This document shows positions 7,669 to 16,562 of a stretch of 64,000 bases of DNA, one piece after another. A program made the translations under genes and the position numbers. The notes under the pieces are model-generated. The model was given only the letters and a program-made list of their open reading frames with translations. It did no database searches and was not told where the DNA came from. This DNA is from Brevifilum sp029548365. Lineage in GTDB: Bacteria > Chloroflexota > Anaerolineae > Anaerolineales > Anaerolineaceae. Position 1 is the stretch's first letter, and every line of letters begins with the position of its first letter. The stretch lies in the NCBI GenBank assembly GCA_035376985.1, contig DAOSSA010000001.1, positions 1 through 64,000 of the forward strand, read 5' to 3'.

Positions 7669-8880
7669 ATGAGCGTTGAAGACATGGGTCCGCTTGTGAT
7701 GGATGATGTGAAGAAAAAAATTGTGTTGTTAGTGATGGATGGACTTGGCGGATTGCCCATGGAACCAGGGGGGAAAACCGAACTGGAAGCTGCGAAAACC
7801 CCGAATATGGATTCCCTGGCAGAGAAAAGTATGTTAGGGTTGCACGAGTCAATTCGCCCCGGTATTACACCTGGTAGCGGGCCAGCTCATCTATCTTTAT
7901 TCGGTTATGATCCGCTCAAATATGTTGTGGGTCGGGGAGCGCTTTCTGCACTAGGCATTGATTTTAATTTACAGCCAAATGATGTCGCAGCGCGAGGTAA
8001 TTTCTGTTCGGTTGATGAAAATGGACATGTGACTGATCGACGTGCAGGCCGTATTCCAACAGAAGAAGGTCAGCGGTTATGCGACTTACTGCTCCAAAAT
8101 ATCAAAATTCCTGGCGTTGAGGTTTTTCTTGCGCCAGAAAAAGAATATCGCTTTTTGCTCGTCATTCGGGCTGAAGGTCTGAGCCCGAATGTTCAAGAAA
8201 CAGACCCGCAAGTGCTCGGGAAAAAGCCACTGATTGCAAGTGCATTGGATAAAAAATCTGAAAGGGCGGCAGAAATTATTCAGGAATTTGTTTTCCAGGC
8301 TGAACATATCCTGGTTGATGAATCTCCTGCGAATATGCTATTGCTGCGAGGTTTTGCACAACTGCCGGATTGGCCGAAAATTCCTGACGTGTTGAACCTG
8401 AAGGCGATTGCGATTGCGATGTACCCGATGTATCGAGGTGTCGCCAAATTGGTAGGAATGGAAAGCCCTGCAGCAGCACAATCCTACGATGAAGAAATTG
8501 ATATGCTGGAAAACTTCTGGGAAGATTATGATTACTTTTTTGTGCACATCAAAAAGACAGATAGCTATGGTGAAGATGGTAATTTTGAGAAAAAAGTTCA
8601 GGAAATTGAGAAGGTGGACGTGCTGCTTCCAAGAATCATGGCTTTAGATCCTTCAGTGCTTATCATTACCGGGGATCACAGCACGCCTTGCTTGATGAAA
8701 AAACATAGCTGGCATCCTGTGCCGGTGCTGTTTTACTCAAAGATGTGTCGCCCAGATAATATTGCTAGGTTTGGCGAAAGTGCGTGCCGAGAAGGAAGCT
8801 TGGGGGTACGTTTCCCAGCCTATGAATTAATGAATCTTGCAATGGCTCACTCAGGAAGGTTGGAAAAATTTGGCGCCTGA
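7669..8880 (+). CDS. apgM: 2,3-bisphosphoglycerate-independent phosphoglycerate mutase, archaeal type
   Basis: Interconverts 3- and 2-phosphoglycerate in glycolysis/gluconeogenesis without the bisphosphate cofactor. The 403-residue length and motifs fit the ApgM branch of the alkaline-phosphatase superfamily. KKIVLLVMDGLGGLP carries the first metal-binding Asp. TPGSGPAHLSLFGYDP contains the serine nucleophile. VVGRGALSALGIDF and AARGNFC follow. VHIKKTDSYGEDGN and LIITGDHSTPCLMKKHSWHPVPVLF carry the C-terminal metal ligands (Asp-His, His-x-x-x-His-type). The ATG follows AGGAG by nine bases. Gene stands alone behind its own promoter and ahead of a hairpin. The archaeal-type enzyme is common in Chloroflexota. 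Confidence 0.94.
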   Translation: MSVEDMGPLVMDDVKKKIVLLVMDGLGGLPMEPGGKTELEAAKTPNMDSLAEKSMLGLHESIRPGITPGSGPAHLSLFGYDPLKYVVGRGALSALGIDFNLQPNDVAARGNFCSVDENGHVTDRRAGRIPTEEGQRLCDLLLQNIKIPGVEVFLAPEKEYRFLLVIRAEGLSPNVQETDPQVLGKKPLIASALDKKSERAAEIIQEFVFQAEHILVDESPANMLLLRGFAQLPDWPKIPDVLNLKAIAIAMYPMYRGVAKLVGMESPAAAQSYDEEIDMLENFWEDYDYFFVHIKKTDSYGEDGNFEKKVQEIEKVDVLLPRIMALDPSVLIITGDHSTPCLMKKHSWHPVPVLFYSKMCRPDNIARFGESACREGSLGVRFPAYELMNLAMAHSGRLEKFGA

Positions 8881-8914
8881 TTCTACTATCCATGGAAATG
8901 AGCTGATTTATAAG

Positions 8915-8937
8915 AACCAGCAGTCATCACGCTGGTT
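8915..8937 (+). terminator. Possible terminator hairpin after apgM
   Basis: Seven-base-pair stem AACCAGC/GCTGGTT with a 9-base loop, followed by ATTTATTATA rather than a clean T run. Position 35 bases after the apgM stop favours a terminator, but the tail is weak. Confidence 0.45.
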
Positions 8938-9218
8938 ATTTATTATAAGCACGAATTGTTTACCAAAAGTACGGCTCAAATTTGTTGAGTTTTCGTATAG
9001 ATAAATAATGGAGACGATGTTTGGACGGATACACAAGTCGATATTTATACTGCCCAGCAACGACCTGTTTAAATTTGGTCACCTTTTAATTCTGAAGGAG
9101 TTAAATCGAGCTAAACTAAATTGACGGGGGATTGCTGCTTCTCAGTTGGGCATGTTGAATTGCGGTCATCAATCGAATATGATTATTGTGGAAAGCAGGG
9201 AACCGAACGGAGGTTGGT
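8938..9218. other. Spacer before the radical SAM gene, no gene seen
   Basis: No open frame with a ribosome-binding site and no convincing promoter pair was found between the apgM hairpin and the radical SAM start. The in-frame TTG at 9186 is not used here because a much better start lies at 9219. Confidence 0.4.
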
Positions 9219-10244
9219 ATGTTGTTTGATGCCTTGTTAAACAATCAGCTTGATGATCATCAGGTACAGTGTAATTTATGTTCGCATAAATGCAAAATTA
9301 AAGAGGGAGATCGCGGTATTTGCCGTGTGCGTGAAAACCGGGGTGGACAGTTGTTCACACACGTGTATGGGAATTTAATCGCCAGGAACATCGATCCAAT
9401 CGAGAAAAAGCCACTGTATCATTTTTACCCTGGATCGCGCTCTTATTCAATTGCCATGCCAGGTTGTAATTTTCGTTGTGACTGGTGTCAGAACTGGCAA
9501 ATCTCGCAAATGCCAAAAATCATGGAGTTGCCTCATGCGCAGAGGATTATGCCAGAAGTAATCGTCGAAGACGCCCTTGCTTCAGGATGTTTGTCAATTT
9601 CCTATACCTACACTGAACCAACCATTTTCTTTGAATATTGCTTTGATGCCGCAAAATTGGTCAGAGCAAAGGGATTGTTCAATGTTTTTGTGACCAATGG
9701 ATTTATGACAACCGAAATGTTGGAAACCATGCACCCTCATCTGGACGCTGCTAATGTGGACATCAAAGCTTTTCGTGATCAAACCTATCGGAAGTATATG
9801 GGGGGACGTCTTGAACCCGTATTGGAAAGCTGCCGTAAGATGAAATCTCTTGGAATCTGGCTGGAGATCACCACATTAATTGTCCCTGGTGTCAATGATG
9901 ACCCTGAGGAACTAGAAGCCATTGCAAGGTTCATATACGAGGATCTTGGGCCTGAAACTCCCTGGCATTTGAGCCGTTTCTATCCGCAGTATAAATTGAG
10001 CAACATTTCAGCGACTGATAAAAATATTCTTTACCAGACTAAAGAGATGGTAGAAAAAATTGGCCTGTTGTATGTTTATATAGGAAATGTTGGCGGAAGT
10101 GAAAGTACGAAGTGCAAAACGTGTGGGCAGGAATTAATTCAAAGAAATGCATTTTCAGTCCATTTACCCGGGCTCAATCGAGCAGGTCGATGTAAGAACT
10201 GTAACACTGCGCTGGATGGGGTGGGGCTCGCGCAAGAACCCTGA
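9219..10244 (+). CDS. AmmeMemoRadiSam-system radical SAM enzyme (PflA-like)
   Basis: 341 residues. An N-terminal cysteine cluster (CNLCSHKCKIKEGDRGICRVR) precedes the radical SAM motif CNFRCDWCQNW (C-x3-C-x2-C), then SYTYTEPTIFFEYCFD and NVDIKAFRDQTYRKYMGG, which are characteristic of this subgroup. LEITTLIVPGVNDD follows. The C-terminus has a zinc-ribbon-like CKTCGQEL...CKNC. Family knowledge: it belongs to the AmmeMemoRadiSam set together with AMMECR1- and Memo-like proteins, whose joint reaction is not settled. Neither partner is next to it here. The start ATG at 9219 is preceded by GGAGG at 5 bases spacing, preferred over the upstream TTG at 9186. Confidence 0.88.
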   Translation: MLFDALLNNQLDDHQVQCNLCSHKCKIKEGDRGICRVRENRGGQLFTHVYGNLIARNIDPIEKKPLYHFYPGSRSYSIAMPGCNFRCDWCQNWQISQMPKIMELPHAQRIMPEVIVEDALASGCLSISYTYTEPTIFFEYCFDAAKLVRAKGLFNVFVTNGFMTTEMLETMHPHLDAANVDIKAFRDQTYRKYMGGRLEPVLESCRKMKSLGIWLEITTLIVPGVNDDPEELEAIARFIYEDLGPETPWHLSRFYPQYKLSNISATDKNILYQTKEMVEKIGLLYVYIGNVGGSESTKCKTCGQELIQRNAFSVHLPGLNRAGRCKNCNTALDGVGLAQEP

Positions 10245-10642
10245 GAACGTGGTAATGACTGGCTTCCAGCCTATTGCTAAAGATCTTTCCTGGTTTTCCC
10301 AGCCTAAAAACAAATGATTGAAGAAAATATCTATAAAATTTACTTATAAACGCTTGTAAAATGCTTGATAATGCTGTTTAATAGTAGAAAGCTGTTTTGA
10401 CAACAGAAAATATTTAATATACTTATAGAATATTAACACAAATATGCAACTATTTACGTGAAAGTCTGTTATAATATTGGGCAAGACTACGATAAGTTTT
10501 CTTAAAGTTTGAAAGGTGATTATTAGCCCATTGACGCAATGGAAACTTGGTCAATGGCTTTTTTACGCTTGAAACCCAGGTTCGGATAACTGTCTGAAAA
10601 TAAAAAGAATTTGGGAAGTAGAAACAAGGAGTAAATAGAAAG
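10245..10642. other. Long leader/spacer upstream of the sigma factor gene
   Basis: 398 bases without a gene. It contains the candidate promoter at 10467-10475 and, further upstream, a TTGACA (10397-10402) without a well-spaced -10. The transcribed leader to the ATG would be about 160 bases. I see no recognisable riboswitch in it. Confidence 0.4.
10467..10475 (+). promoter_or_regulatory. Extended -10 promoter of the sigma factor gene
   Basis: TGTTATAAT: the TGn extension directly followed by a perfect TATAAT (10470-10475). No clear -35 is present. Confidence 0.45.
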
Positions 10643-11668
10643 ATGACAAATATTAACTATTCTGATGACGCGGTAATGGCAAATCAATATCCCTTGTTCG
10701 ATGATGAACAGATGGAAGACCTGGACATGATTTATGAGGAGAACGTTTCCGACCATTCGGGGATTACCTCTGATGATTCTGTCAGTTTATACCTGAACGA
10801 AATGAGCCGGGTGCCTTTATTAACTCGTGAAGAGGAAATTACCCTGGCGAAGAAAATGGAGATCGGTCGCCATGCGCGTCAAACAATGATTGATGCAGAC
10901 GGGGATCTTGAAAATATCGAAGAGATTCAAGACATGATTCGGGAAGGCAAAGAAGCACGTGAGTATTTGATCAAAGCGAATATTCGTTTGGTCGTGAGCA
11001 TTGCCAAAAAGTATCGCCGATATGGCTCTTCTTTCCTTGATTTGATCCAGGCTGGAAACGTTGGTCTGATTCGGGCTGTTGACAAATTTGACTATACACG
11101 AGGGAACCGATTCAGCACGTATGCAACCTGGTGGATTCGCCGGTCCGTTTTACGTTTTCTAAACCAGAAAGAACGCACAATTCGTCTTCCCAATTATTTA
11201 AGCAACCGCCTGCGAAAAGTTCGTACGGTGACCCGTGATCTTTCGCAGGAATTAGGCCGTCAACCGACGCTTGAGGAGATTTCTGAACACGTGGATCAAG
11301 ATGTTGAGGAATTGCGACAATTGATCCATTATGCTCGTTTACCTGTCTCGCTTGATGAACCCGTTGGCGAAGAAGGCGAAAGTGAGCTGATTAACTTCGT
11401 TGAAAACGAAAATGCGGTTTTGCCTTTCAATTCTGTTCAACAACGGCTTTTGGAAGAAGATATCTCCAATGCACTAAGCGAGCTTTCAGACCGTGAAGCA
11501 AGTATTATCAAGTTGCGCTTTGGTTTGGAGGGCAACCGTAGCCACACGCTTAAAGAACTGGGTGAGATTTTTGGTGTGACGCGCGAGAGAATCCGACAGA
11601 TACAGCAGAAAGCTTTACGCAAATTACGCAGCCCACAGAATCAAAGTAGATTGCGCAACTACTTATAG
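10643..11668 (+). CDS. RNA polymerase sigma factor, SigA/RpoD family
   Basis: Directs RNA polymerase to promoters. 341 residues, the size of group 1/2 sigma-70 factors without the long non-conserved region. Seen in order: acidic N-terminus; region 1.2 (DSVSLYLNEMSRVPLLTREEE); region 2 core-binding NIRLVVSIAKKYRRYG and DLIQAGNVGLIRAVDKFDY. Next come the -10 recognition region with STYATWWIRRSVLRFL, region 3, and region 4.2 helix-turn-helix HTLKELGEIFGVTRERIRQI. Many Chloroflexota carry several such factors, so housekeeping versus alternative role cannot be decided here. AAGGAG precedes the ATG by 11 bases. Single-gene unit ended by a strong terminator. Confidence 0.93.
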   Translation: MTNINYSDDAVMANQYPLFDDEQMEDLDMIYEENVSDHSGITSDDSVSLYLNEMSRVPLLTREEEITLAKKMEIGRHARQTMIDADGDLENIEEIQDMIREGKEAREYLIKANIRLVVSIAKKYRRYGSSFLDLIQAGNVGLIRAVDKFDYTRGNRFSTYATWWIRRSVLRFLNQKERTIRLPNYLSNRLRKVRTVTRDLSQELGRQPTLEEISEHVDQDVEELRQLIHYARLPVSLDEPVGEEGESELINFVENENAVLPFNSVQQRLLEEDISNALSELSDREASIIKLRFGLEGNRSHTLKELGEIFGVTRERIRQIQQKALRKLRSPQNQSRLRNYL

Positions 11669-11691
11669 CATCAAGTTAAGGAAATGTTAGG

Positions 11692-11726
11692 GAAAAGGCA
11701 ATATAAAATTAGCCTTTTCTTTTTTA
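11692..11726 (+). terminator. Rho-independent terminator of the sigma factor gene
   Basis: Stem GAAAAGGC (11692-11699) with GCCTTTTC (11712-11719), 12-base loop, followed by a run of six T. It starts 24 bases after the stop codon. Confidence 0.85.
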
Positions 11727-11789
11727 AGCCAACCATCTGTTTCGGTTTCAGGGCGTTTAGCTGTCCATCAAGGATTTTAGGAAAAGTTA

Positions 11790-12551
11790 ATGTCAAGGAT
11801 ACCTTTACAACCCGGGATTATCTATGGGCCGATTCTTTCTCGTCGGTTGGGTCGCTCATTGGGAATTAACTTATTGCCAGTAAACCGAAAGGTATGTTCT
11901 TTTAATTGTATTTATTGCCAGTACGGGGAGGGAAAGGTTGACGACTCCAAAAAGAACTGCACCGACTTCCCTTCAGTAAGCGAGGTTTTGGATGCTGTCA
12001 GACACGCTATGAAAAAACCTCGTACTATTGAGTTTTTGACGCTTTCAGGAAATGGTGAACCCACGCTCCACCCGGATTTTGTAGAAATTGTTCAGGGGAT
12101 ACTATCTTTGCGCAAAGAATTACGTCCGGAGGCCAGGCTTGGTATTTTCACCAATGCTTCACGAGTACATGAGCCAGGTATCAATGTGACTTTGCAAATG
12201 TTTGATTTACCGATGATGAAGCTGGACGCTGGAGAAGAAGTCACATTCAAGGCGATCAATCGACCAGCACATTCTATTCGGTTTCGAGAGTTAATAACCG
12301 GCTTAAAATCATTGCCACGTTTAATGATTCAAAGTTTGTTGTTCGATGGTGAAGTATCAAATGCACGCGGCGATTCCTATGAAGCCTGGGCAAGCCTCCT
12401 GGCTGAATTGAATCCAAAATTGATCCATATTTACTCAACAGCCAGACCGACGGCTTGTGCTGGTGTTGAAGGGGTAAGTTTCCAACGGCTGAACGCCATT
12501 GCGCAGGATCTCGAAAAACGCTATCGGCTCAAGGTCATGACATTTGATTGA
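11790..12551 (+). CDS. Radical SAM protein, COG0731-like (wyosine-type/UPF0026 relative)
   Basis: 253 residues. The N-terminus YGPILSRRLGRSLGINLLP followed by CSFNCIYCQYG (C-x3-C-x2-C iron-sulfur/SAM motif) is the signature of the COG0731 group, related to the tRNA wyosine enzyme TYW1. The glycine-rich SAM contact LTLSGNGEPTLHPDF is present, as is LGIFTNAS. There is no additional iron-sulfur domain. Bacterial members have no established reaction. AGGA lies about 8 bases before the ATG. It stands alone after the sigma factor terminator. Product name limited to the family level. Confidence 0.85.
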   Translation: MSRIPLQPGIIYGPILSRRLGRSLGINLLPVNRKVCSFNCIYCQYGEGKVDDSKKNCTDFPSVSEVLDAVRHAMKKPRTIEFLTLSGNGEPTLHPDFVEIVQGILSLRKELRPEARLGIFTNASRVHEPGINVTLQMFDLPMMKLDAGEEVTFKAINRPAHSIRFRELITGLKSLPRLMIQSLLFDGEVSNARGDSYEAWASLLAELNPKLIHIYSTARPTACAGVEGVSFQRLNAIAQDLEKRYRLKVMTFD

Positions 12552-12843
12552 ATAGAAGGTTTGTTCAGAAACGCTGGATGAAGGATAACCTGCTGTGTTC
12601 GGAAAGAGCTTGAAAGTTCAGCGAACAAGGTGTGTTGAAGATACTCTAACGGTAGTAAAAATTCAGGGATACTCACACTTTGGTGAAAATCTTAGAATTG
12701 AAAAGAAAAACATCCGGTTTTACAATGTGCCTTCGTGTGTGAAGGATTTGGAAAACGGTATCTATTTGAATCTGATCGTTGCTTGAGCTGTGGGAAATAA
12801 TATATCAACAACATTGTGATCGGTATGTTGAAAAGGATTCAGC

Positions 12844-14514
12844 TCAACGTCCGAAAAAGTCATCTTCCAACATCGCGCACAGGCAGTGATAGAGGGCGAT
12901 GTGAGCTTCCTGGACCAGGTGGGTTTCGACGCCTGGCACGTGGATGGCAATATCTGCAAACTTCGATAAGCTGCTTTCATTTTCGCCGGTCAACAAGATC
13001 ACGTAGCAGCCTTTTGCGCGAGCTGTAGAGCTGGCGAATACAAGGTTCCTGGCTTTACCGCTGGTGCTGATGCCGAAAAACACGTCACCGACCCTGGCTA
13101 ATACTTGCAGTTCCTGGGCGAAATTTAACCAGCGTTGGCCAAAATCGTTATCAATCGCTGAATTCAGTGCTGGGTTAAGCCCCAGCGTGATTGCTGGCAA
13201 CCCTGCTTCCAGGCTGGTTGAGAGGATATGATCGGAATCTAGTTTATCAAGACGGTTTTTGATGGCATCAGGCAGGGGCCTTTTGTGTAAAAAGGATTTT
13301 TGAAGTTCACCGGCGATGTGCTGCGCATCCGCCATACTCCCCCCGTTCCCAGCCAGGAAAAGCACGCCCCCGCGCTCAAATGAACCGGCAATGGCTAAAT
13401 ACGCCTGGCACAACGCTGGCAGTGCGTGTTTGAGTTCAGGTTTGCGTTCGAGAAAGTCTTTTACCGTATTCGCTGCCTGGGCGCTGCGTTCTTCGACAAG
13501 GTTTAGATAATATGAAATATCACCAGTTTCTTCATCGATGTCCAGTTTTGTTTTCACTGTTTGGTTACCCCCGATGAGCTTTTTGTGAAGTGTGGGTATC
13601 GTCAGACGGTGATCACCCTGGATATGAAACCCCTGTCCCTCTAAAGAGGTTGGACGGTTAACGATGTTTTTTAATGGACGATAATAATATACCGGCTTTT
13701 CTGAGCTGACTGGTTTATGATAATCATCAGGGACCGAGAACAGATCAAAATTTGCTGTGGTGAAACCCTCAACTTTGTGCCCCAAATTGCGAGCGATCGA
13801 CAATGCTTTCAGAAACACCTCAGGCCCGGTAACTGCTGAGCCAAAATTTAAGAAAACACCACGATCTAATTCAGTCACTGAATGACAGAATATCTTGAAA
13901 TCATGACCTGAAGCAGCACCTAAAATCCCAAAATCACAATCCGGGTGTTGATGGATGATGTCTGCCCCTAATGTGGCGTGAATCGTGAAGGGGATCTTAA
14001 GCTGATAGGCGTGGTACAGCACACTGACTTCACGATGCAGGAATTCCTGGGTCGCGACAAACCGACCCAGGGATTCGCCATAACCCAGGCGATCCTTAAT
14101 CCCTTCTTTGAGAGCCTGGTGGATGAGCGCCCCTGTCTCTTCAGCCATACCAAAAGTGCCATCCTCGATGCTGGTGGCCACATCTTCGCTGGTTTCGCCA
14201 ATCAATGCCAATTCAAAATCGTGAATGCCAACGGCGCCATTGCCTGCGATGTGAGAAATAAAACCATGTTTCATCAGGTCGACCAGGATCAAACCCAAAC
14301 CACTTTTAATCACATGTGCACCCATCATCCAAATTATAGGTCGCTTATCCAATTGAGCTTTTTTGATCAATTCAACAACCCTGATAAGCGCAGGAGTTTC
14401 CATGGTTTGGGCGATTTCATCTGGTTGCATAAGATTCATCATTTTAACCAGGTTCTTGCGCTGGATCAGAGGGTATGTATGGACTTTGCGTAGGTCAACA
14501 AATTTGTAGGGCAT
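12844..14514 (-). CDS. Fusion: unrecognised N-terminal domain + GmhA-like SIS (phosphoheptose isomerase) domain
   Basis: 556 residues in two parts. Residues about 345-556 are a SIS domain of the GmhA type. AGNGGSMADAQHIAGEL (around 388-404) and ISTSGKARNLVFA are the sugar-phosphate loops. VQEAHIALYHCLCAMLE near the C-terminus keeps the Gln-x7-His pair corresponding to GmhA Gln172/His180 of E. coli. GmhA converts sedoheptulose 7-phosphate to D-glycero-D-manno-heptose 7-phosphate. Residues 1-330 do not match a family I can name. They are Gly- and His-rich and look compact and enzymatic (HVIKSGLGLILVDL, ISHIAGNGAVGIHDFEL, HATLGADIIHQHPDCDFG, RGVFLNFGSAVTGPEV). No hldE or other heptose genes are nearby. 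Start ATG fits; ribosome site weak. Confidence 0.75.
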   Translation of the reverse strand: MPYKFVDLRKVHTYPLIQRKNLVKMMNLMQPDEIAQTMETPALIRVVELIKKAQLDKRPIIWMMGAHVIKSGLGLILVDLMKHGFISHIAGNGAVGIHDFELALIGETSEDVATSIEDGTFGMAEETGALIHQALKEGIKDRLGYGESLGRFVATQEFLHREVSVLYHAYQLKIPFTIHATLGADIIHQHPDCDFGILGAASGHDFKIFCHSVTELDRGVFLNFGSAVTGPEVFLKALSIARNLGHKVEGFTTANFDLFSVPDDYHKPVSSEKPVYYYRPLKNIVNRPTSLEGQGFHIQGDHRLTIPTLHKKLIGGNQTVKTKLDIDEETGDISYYLNLVEERSAQAANTVKDFLERKPELKHALPALCQAYLAIAGSFERGGVLFLAGNGGSMADAQHIAGELQKSFLHKRPLPDAIKNRLDKLDSDHILSTSLEAGLPAITLGLNPALNSAIDNDFGQRWLNFAQELQVLARVGDVFFGISTSGKARNLVFASSTARAKGCYVILLTGENESSLSKFADIAIHVPGVETHLVQEAHIALYHCLCAMLEDDFFGR

Positions 14515-14635
14515 AATAATTTCTCACTTAATAGATCATTTATCGCAAGTCAAACAAAGGAACTCAAGAGGTATTTACTTTAGCACAAGGGCGAATTTCG
14601 GTTATCAGCGGTATTTTGCACCATCAGTACCGGAG

Positions 14636-15589
14636 TCAGCCTTTTAGCGACCCGGCAATTAAACCCCGCAAGAAGTAACGGCTGAGAAATATGAAGATCA
14701 GCACTGTTGGAATGGCGGCAACCAGAGACCCTGCCATCTGGACGTTCCACTCAACGATATATGATCCTGCCAGATTATTTAAAGCCACTGTAACCGGTTG
14801 TATCCTGGGGTTCGGGGTGATAATTACGCCAAACAAAAAGTCGTTCCAAATCGAAGTAAACTGCCAGATCAACACGACAACAAATCCGGGAACTGAAATT
14901 GGAAACAGAATGTGACGATAAATACCCAAAATACCAGCGCCATCCATCATACCTGCCTCAACCAGATCGGTGGGAATTTCCGTGTAATAATTTTTAAAGA
15001 CCAGGGTCGCGATAGGGATACCGTAAATCACGTGGACCAGGATCAATCCACCAATTGTGCCATAAGCAGGGACAAATTGTGTCAACCAGGCTGGGATACT
15101 GGAAAGGATGCCAGGGAGCTTAATGCTATTAATCAGCGCAATAATTGGGCTGGTGAAACGGGAGAGCCATTGTAGTGATTGAACTAAAGGAATTAAGATG
15201 CTTTGATAGGGAATGAACATGCCGAATAAGAGTAGGGCAAAGAGCACGTTTGAACCACGAAATCTCCATTTTGAAAAGATGTACCCGTTGATTGACCCGA
15301 TGAATGCTGAAAGAATAGCAGCTGGACCAGCCAGCCAGAGGCTATTTATGAAATTTTCGCGCAACCCTCGGTATCCGCCTTCAATACTGCCGAACCAGGC
15401 TTGCCTAAAAGAATCGAATCCAATGCTGGTAGGAAGTTTCCACATCGTTGCCAGAGATACATCTGAATAAGGTTTCAGGCTTGTGTTTAGCAATAAGAAT
15501 ATTGGTAGCAGGAAAAATGCTGCTGAAACAACCAAAAAGAAGTAATTGAAAAATCTAGAGATCTTTGATGAATTTAAGGTTTTTTTCAT
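14636..15589 (-). CDS. Sugar ABC importer permease, MalG-like (CUT1)
   Basis: Inner-membrane permease of a carbohydrate importer. 317 residues with about six spans, starting FFLVVSAAFFLLPIFLLLNTSL. The coupling-helix motif EAGMMDGAGILGIYRHILFPIS (EAA-x-x-x-G) is the contact to the ATPase. The C-terminus RYFLRGLIAGSLKG is the typical MalG-type end. The gene overlaps the preceding permease by 4 bases. Third gene of SBP-permease-permease. As in many CUT1 systems, no ATPase gene is in the cluster, so a shared MsmX-like ATPase encoded elsewhere is expected (inference). Confidence 0.93.
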   Translation of the reverse strand: MKKTLNSSKISRFFNYFFLVVSAAFFLLPIFLLLNTSLKPYSDVSLATMWKLPTSIGFDSFRQAWFGSIEGGYRGLRENFINSLWLAGPAAILSAFIGSINGYIFSKWRFRGSNVLFALLLFGMFIPYQSILIPLVQSLQWLSRFTSPIIALINSIKLPGILSSIPAWLTQFVPAYGTIGGLILVHVIYGIPIATLVFKNYYTEIPTDLVEAGMMDGAGILGIYRHILFPISVPGFVVVLIWQFTSIWNDFLFGVIITPNPRIQPVTVALNNLAGSYIVEWNVQMAGSLVAAIPTVLIFIFLSRYFLRGLIAGSLKG

Positions 15590-16485
15590 CGTTGAACCTC
15601 TCGTTTATTGCTCATGATTAGATAGGGCACCACCAGGATGGCAACCAGGGTTAAAAGCACCATAGCTATGGACGCTCCCTGTGCGAACCGGTTGCCTCTG
15701 AAGGTTGTGTCATACATAAACAAGGCTGGCACGTCGGTACTGAAACCGGTCCCCGGTCCTGTCATTGACCACACCAGATCGAAAATCTTCAGGCTAATGT
15801 GTCCGAGAATAATCACTGCACTCAGCGTGATCGGACTCAATAGCGGAATAATAATCTTTAGATAAATTTGGAATTCAGATGCACCGTCCACGCGGGCAGC
15901 CTCTCGGAGTTCAACGGGTATCGCTCTGATCCCTGCCAGGTAGAGTGCCATGATGTATCCAGCGGTTTGCCAGGTGGCAGCAATCACGACTGCTTTGATG
16001 CCAATATTCGGGTCGGTAAACCAGCCACTTTTTAGAAAACCCAACCCTATCATATCGAACAACATATTTACACCCTGGGGACCGGTGACCGATGTGCCTG
16101 GCGATAAAAGCCAACGCCAAACCACACCGGTGACAATATAACTCAAGGCCATAGGAAATAAAAATATATTCCTAAAAACGCTTTCACCTTTGATGTTTTG
16201 ATCTAATAAAACGGCTAAAAAGAACCCCAACAAAATCGCAGACAAGAGGAAAAGCGTGGTGAAGGTTAAAGTATTGCGCATGCCAATTAGGAAACGCTGA
16301 TTTTGAAATAAATTAATGTAATTATCAAGCCCTATAAAGGAAAGGTCAATTTTCAATGTTTTCCAATTTGAAAGGGATGAATAACCGGTGAATCCAATAA
16401 ATCCATAGATAAAAATCACCATTGCGATAAGCGTTGGGAGGATCAACAAGAAAGCAATCCTACGTTCTTTTTTTGATTGATGCAT
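15586..16485 (-). CDS. Sugar ABC importer permease, MalF-like (CUT1)
   Basis: 299 residues and about six spans, beginning RIAFLLILPTLIAMVIFIYGF. The coupling motif is EAARVDGASEFQIYLKIIIPLLSP. LTFTTLFLLSAILLGFFLAVLLDQ is the conserved core. Partner of the overlapping MalG-like permease. A GGAG site lies about 10 bases before the ATG. The gene is separated from the binding-protein gene by 77 bases that contain a strong hairpin, which probably lowers permease expression relative to the binding protein. Confidence 0.93.
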   Translation of the reverse strand: MHQSKKERRIAFLLILPTLIAMVIFIYGFIGFTGYSSLSNWKTLKIDLSFIGLDNYINLFQNQRFLIGMRNTLTFTTLFLLSAILLGFFLAVLLDQNIKGESVFRNIFLFPMALSYIVTGVVWRWLLSPGTSVTGPQGVNMLFDMIGLGFLKSGWFTDPNIGIKAVVIAATWQTAGYIMALYLAGIRAIPVELREAARVDGASEFQIYLKIIIPLLSPITLSAVIILGHISLKIFDLVWSMTGPGTGFSTDVPALFMYDTTFRGNRFAQGASIAMVLLTLVAILVVPYLIMSNKREVQR

Positions 16486-16518
16486 TCAGCCGTCGTCTCC
16501 TTATGGAATTATTGATAT

Positions 16519-16547
16519 AAAGGCAGCTCCGTAAAGGAGCTGCCTTT
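16519..16547 (-). terminator. Stem-loop between binding-protein and permease genes
   Basis: Perfect 12-bp stem AAAGGCAGCTCC/GGAGCTGCCTTT with a 5-base loop, placed 15 bases after the binding-protein stop. On the minus strand it is followed by ATATCAATAATTCC, not a T run. It is more likely a partial terminator or mRNA 3-prime stabiliser, as in maltose-type operons, than a full stop. Confidence 0.6.
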
Positions 16548-16562
16548 ATATATAAAATTAGG

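Noticed and set aside
11684..11869. Plus-strand frame of 61 codons between the sigma factor and radical SAM genes
   Set aside because: It covers the sigma factor terminator and runs out of frame into the radical SAM gene.
12595..12786. Plus-strand frame of 63 codons after the radical SAM gene
   Set aside because: No ribosome-binding site, no promoter and no recognisable sequence.
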